Source of the DNA: Streptosporangiaceae bacterium
Lineage (GTDB): Bacteria; Actinomycetota; Actinomycetes; Streptosporangiales; Streptosporangiaceae
Length of the DNA stretch: 41,336 nucleotides
Assembly: GCA_019245115.1 (NCBI GenBank)
Contig: JAFARZ010000125.1
Coordinates: forward strand, 1-41,336
Direction: 5' to 3'
This document shows, one piece after another, positions 38,587 through 41,336 of the stretch. How positions within the stretch are numbered: the first letter of the stretch is position 1; each line of letters opens with the position of its first letter. Under the pieces are notes generated by a model. It ran no database searches. It was not told the origin of the DNA and saw only the letters and a program-made list of their open reading frames with translations. The position numbers and the translations under genes were made by a program.

Positions 38587-39933
38587 TCATCCGCCCAGTG
38601 CCCTGAGCTGAGCGGCGGTGATGTTGCCCGTCACCTGCACGGCGCCGGTGGCGCTGTAGGTGTCGGTCTGGAAGATCCCGGTGGAATCGTGGAACGAATC
38701 GAAGTTCGTCGGGCCGCCCGGGCCCTCGTAGCGGATGGCCTTGCCGTGGCTGAGCGCGGCGATTCCCTGGGCGTAGGAGTAGACGACGGTGGCGCCGGGG
38801 ACCCCGTCGCCGATCCTGGCGATGAACGGCGCGTAGACGCTGGGCACGGTTGACTTCGCCTCGACCATGGCCAGCGCGGCGAGGTTGATACCGTCGTACA
38901 GGTGTACCGCCCCGGGTGCGGTCAGGTAGGTGGCGAAGTTCCCGCTGCTGCCGACCTTGCCCTGCTGGGACATGATCGCGTTGTAGAACGGGCTGTACGC
39001 GGGGCCGGTGGTCTCGGTCACCAGATTGTCGGCGTGGAAGTCGCTGGCCAGCGTGGGCGCGCCCACGGCCGCGACGACCGACTTGTACCAGTCGGGAGAG
39101 ATGCACGCCGAGGTGCCGATCACCGGGATGATCCTGCCGCCGTTGAGCTGCTTGACCTCGGACAGGAAGGTCGCGTCGGTGGTGCCGAGCGCCTCGGTGA
39201 GGATCACGTCCGGGTGAGCGGCGACGATCTTGGCCGCCTCGGTGCGGAACGTGGAGGCGTTCAGGTCCAGCGTCTCGTTGGCGACCATCGTCATGCCGGC
39301 CTTGCCGACCGCGTTGACGGCCGGCTGGATGAACGTCTGCGAGCCGATGTCATTGCCGAAGGCCAGCGCCACCTTGTGGTAGCCGAGCTGCTGCGCGATC
39401 GCGATCATCGCGTAGGACTCCTCCAGGTCCGGCGGCACCAGCCGGTAGAAGTACTGGAAATGGATGGAGTCGAATTCGGACTGGCCGGTCATCGCGAACA
39501 CGACCATCTTGCTGGCGTTGATGATGGGCACGACGCTGGCGGCTTCGTCAGAGGTGACGCCGATGACCAGGGCCAGGTTCGACGTGGTGGCGAACATCTG
39601 CTTGGTGGCCGGCACCGCGTCCGCCGGATCGCCTCTGGTGTCGACGCCCTTACAGGCCAGCTTGTGGCCGAGCACGCCGCCCGCGTTGTTGATCGCTTGC
39701 GTCGCGCCGTCGCAGGAGACCAGGTAGGTGGGGCCGAGCGCGGCGTCGGGGCCGCTGAACGGGGCCAGGTCAGCGACGGTGAGGGTGGCGCCGGACGCGG
39801 CGCCCGCGGCCGAGCTGCCGGAGCCGGCGGAACCGGTGGATTTCGCGGCGCTGGCGCACGCGGCCAGGGCCGCGGTCGCGGTCAGCGCTATCGTAATTCT
39901 GAGGGCACCCCCAGCCCGTTTCCGCATCATCAT
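38587..39933 (-). CDS. Branched-chain-type solute-binding lipoprotein (LivK-like)
   Basis: The 448-residue lipoprotein starts MMMRKRAGGALRITIALTAT and has the lipobox LAAC at about residue 25, then a Ser/Gly linker. The mature part matches periplasmic-binding Peripla_BP_6: LTVADLAPFSGPDAALG, VTSDEAASVVPIINASKM, VALAFGNDIGSQTFIQPAVN, LTEALGTTDATFLSEV and YDGINLAALAMVEA. The ligand is unknown; the adjacent FAH gene suggests an aromatic-derived or keto acid. ATG 39933 is one of three consecutive ATGs after GGAGGGG. It follows the FAH gene by 55 bases. Confidence 0.9.
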   Translation of the reverse strand: MMMRKRAGGALRITIALTATAALAACASAAKSTGSAGSGSSAAGAASGATLTVADLAPFSGPDAALGPTYLVSCDGATQAINNAGGVLGHKLACKGVDTRGDPADAVPATKQMFATTSNLALVIGVTSDEAASVVPIINASKMVVFAMTGQSEFDSIHFQYFYRLVPPDLEESYAMIAIAQQLGYHKVALAFGNDIGSQTFIQPAVNAVGKAGMTMVANETLDLNASTFRTEAAKIVAAHPDVILTEALGTTDATFLSEVKQLNGGRIIPVIGTSACISPDWYKSVVAAVGAPTLASDFHADNLVTETTGPAYSPFYNAIMSQQGKVGSSGNFATYLTAPGAVHLYDGINLAALAMVEAKSTVPSVYAPFIARIGDGVPGATVVYSYAQGIAALSHGKAIRYEGPGGPTNFDSFHDSTGIFQTDTYSATGAVQVTGNITAAQLRALGG

Positions 39934-39988
39934 CTTCGATCGATCCCCTCCGCGGGTGAAGTTTTGCATGGTGCCGGGGCTGTCAGTT

Positions 39989-40957
39989 TCAGAGCCGGCT
40001 GATCGTGGTGACGCCCGGCCGCCAGCGCCATTCCGCCTGACCCGTCGGCTGGGCACCGGGCTGGGCCCCCGACTGGGGCCCGGGCTGGGGCTCGGGCTGG
40101 GGCTCGGCGACCACGCGGTTCCTGATCGTGCCGACGCCCGCGATGGAGACCTCGATGATGTCTCCGGGCTGGAGCCAGACCGGTGGCTTGCGGGCGAAGC
40201 CGACGCCGCCTGGCGTCCCGGTGGCGATCACGTCGCCGGGACGCAGTGTGGTGAATGAGGAGAAGAACTCGACCGTGCTGGGCACGTCGACCAGCATCTG
40301 GCTGGTCCGCGCGTGCTGCATGACCTGGCCGTTCAGGGTGGTGATGAGCTCGACGTCGCCGACGTCGACCTCGTCGGGCGTGACGATCTCCGGTCCGATC
40401 GGCATGCTGCCGTCGAAGTTCTTGCCCGGTGTCCACTGGGTGGCGGCCCGTTGCCAGTCCCGCGCCGACGCGTCGTTGAGCACGGTGAACCCGGCGATCG
40501 CGTCGATCGCCTTGCTGGCCGGGATGTAACGCCCGCCGGTGCCGATCACGATGCCCAGCTCGCCTTCGTAGTCGAAGCTGGCGGTGAGCGCCGGCCGCAC
40601 CAGTTCCGCGTACGGGCCGAGCACCGTCTCGCTGCCGCGCACGAACGTGTCCGGCCAGGTCGGCACGTTACGGCCGCCCTCAAGCGCGTGCTCGCTGTAG
40701 TTCAGGCCGAGGCACAGTATCCGCGGCGGCTCCGGCACGGCCGGGGCGAAGTCGGCCGGCTCGTAGTGACGGCCCTCGGCGCTGGTCTCGAGCTGGCGTG
40801 CGGCCTCCATCGCGGACGATCCCGCGGTCAGGAAGGAGCCGAGGCCGGCGTACGCGGGATCGCTGGGATACGCGTGGCCGAGATCGGCGTACCCGCCGTC
40901 GCGCGTCTTGACATGAAGCCGCGGACCGTCCGGGGTGATGATGGTGGCGAGCCGCAC
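39989..40957 (-). CDS. Fumarylacetoacetate-hydrolase-family enzyme
   Basis: The 322-residue FAH-superfamily protein has CLGLNYSEHALEGG, FDYEGELGIVIGTGGRYI with the metal Glu-x-Glu, GFTVLNDASARDWQ, GKNFDGSMPIGPEIV and VIATGTPGGVGF. Members hydrolyse or decarboxylate acylpyruvates and oxohexene-dioates in aromatic breakdown. The last 50 residues hold a Pro/Gln-rich repeat (EPQPEPQPGPQSGAQPGAQP) encoded by a G-rich minisatellite and are not part of the fold. The start is GTG 40957 with AAGGAGG eight bases upstream. It heads the operon with the LivK-H-MG-F importer. A GntR-like palindrome lies upstream. Confidence 0.88.
   Translation of the reverse strand: MRLATIITPDGPRLHVKTRDGGYADLGHAYPSDPAYAGLGSFLTAGSSAMEAARQLETSAEGRHYEPADFAPAVPEPPRILCLGLNYSEHALEGGRNVPTWPDTFVRGSETVLGPYAELVRPALTASFDYEGELGIVIGTGGRYIPASKAIDAIAGFTVLNDASARDWQRAATQWTPGKNFDGSMPIGPEIVTPDEVDVGDVELITTLNGQVMQHARTSQMLVDVPSTVEFFSSFTTLRPGDVIATGTPGGVGFARKPPVWLQPGDIIEVSIAGVGTIRNRVVAEPQPEPQPGPQSGAQPGAQPTGQAEWRWRPGVTTISRL
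40051..40105 (+). repeat. G-rich minisatellite in the FAH 3' end
   Basis: GGGCTGGGGCTC occurs twice (40082-40093, 40094-40105) after degenerate units in 40051-40081. On the coding strand it encodes repeated EPQP/GAQP units. Its unit is almost identical to GGGCTGGGGCC at 12230-12273. Confidence 0.7.
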
Positions 40958-40985
40958 AGCCCAGCCTCCTTATCATGTTTAATGC

Positions 40986-41001
40986 ATTGGCCTAGACCAT
41001 C
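40986..41001. promoter_or_regulatory. GntR/DasR-like palindrome upstream of the FAH operon
   Basis: ATTGGCCTAGACCATC (40986-41001) contains TGG-CCTAGA-CCA, close to the DasR-type consensus TGGTCTAGACCA with one core change. It lies 28-44 bases upstream of the FAH start, where an operator is expected. No gntR gene is in the window. Confidence 0.45.
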
Positions 41002-41200
41002 AGGGTTACTGGCAACGGCGCTGGTTAACGGCCGTTTTTCCGAGCATAGGCACGGCTAATGAGGACGGTCAATACGTGATATAAGAAAGTGATTGCATAG
41101 CCCAGTGGCTGGCGGGCGGTGTGGCGCGCGGGTGACGGGAGTTATGCTGCCGGTGCCGGGTTCACAGGGATCCGGCCATGCGAGGCACGAGGGAGCGCCC

Positions 41201-41336
41201 ATGCCTCACCGGGTGGTTGTCATCGGCGCCGGCTTCGGCGGGATCGGCATGGCGATCGCGCTCAAGCGGGCGGGCATCGATGACTTCCTCGTGCTGGACC
41301 GGGCCGATGACCTCGGCGGGATCTGGCGCGACAACA
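41201..41336 (+). CDS. Flavin-dependent monooxygenase, N-terminal part
   Basis: The first 45 residues are visible; the gene runs off the window. It starts MPHRVVVIGAGFGGIGMAIA, the GxGxxG FAD-binding motif, and continues with VLDRADDLGGIWRDN, the DLGGxW pattern typical of Baeyer-Villiger and flavin-containing monooxygenases. These insert oxygen into ketones or heteroatoms using NADPH. ATG 41201 is preceded by GAGGGAG. It is divergent from the FAH operon with 243 bases between; the gap has no gene and holds the GntR-like palindrome. Confidence 0.85.
   Translation, partial: MPHRVVVIGAGFGGIGMAIALKRAGIDDFLVLDRADDLGGIWRDN

Noticed and set aside
1..41336. tRNA, rRNA and known riboswitches
   Set aside because: I saw no tRNA-like cloverleaf with a GGTTCGAATCC-type arm outside coding genes, and no recognisable riboswitch core; a covariance-model scan would be needed to exclude small RNAs.

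Overview
The window is chromosomal DNA from a high-GC actinobacterium. Evidence: GC-rich third codon positions throughout, frequent GTG and TTG starts, ATGA/GTGA stop-start overlaps, an F420-type luciferase-fold oxidoreductase remnant, a SigG-type ECF sigma factor with a SnoaL tail, and housekeeping purC and pgm genes. I cannot name the genus.

Layout. 1-2.5 kb: the end of an ISL3-type insertion sequence, a gene-poor stretch made of small palindromic repeats, then cutA, purC and an ABC ATPase gene that breaks off where a repeat begins. 2.5-4.5 kb: a methyltransferase divergent from a MarR regulator, a conserved unknown protein and an NTF2/SnoaL-like protein. 4.7-11.8 kb: GH13 alpha-amylase, DUF3500 protein, quinone oxidoreductase, two SDRs, a DHA2-type exporter and a DUF1697 protein. 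11.8-12.4 kb: non-coding, with another copy of the repeat. 12.4-28.0 kb: a carbohydrate island with a secreted GH18 chitinase, a ROK repressor, and one apparent operon of about 13 kb (an Opp/Dpp-type ABC importer of five genes, a Bcp peroxiredoxin, two GH4 glycosidases, a GH9 protein, a PfkB kinase and a BadF-type kinase). 28.0-34.6 kb: LOG protein, phosphoglucomutase, cupin, DUF427, a 5'-truncated LLM oxidoreductase, an IlvD/Edd sugar-acid dehydratase and an ECF sigma factor. 34.7-35.2 kb: a SET-domain remnant and a large imperfect palindrome. 35.2-41.0 kb: a fumarylacetoacetate-hydrolase gene followed by a branched-chain-type ABC importer with a permease-ATPase fusion. The window ends inside a flavin monooxygenase gene.

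The most interesting system is the 12.4-28.0 kb island. GH4 enzymes normally act on sugars phosphorylated by a PTS. Here there is no PTS, but there is an ABC importer plus two ATP-dependent sugar kinases, which suggests import of an intact oligosaccharide, phosphorylation inside the cell, and GH4 cleavage. The likely substrate is a beta-glucan or chitin oligosaccharide. A shared near-palindrome lies in front of both the chitinase and the importer operon, on either side of the ROK gene, so the ROK protein probably controls both. The second theme is a set of small palindromic repeats: one family has long hairpins (three copies, one interrupted by the ISL3 element, one at the break point of the ABC ATPase), and a GC-rich family has a copy inserted in frame inside an SDR gene.
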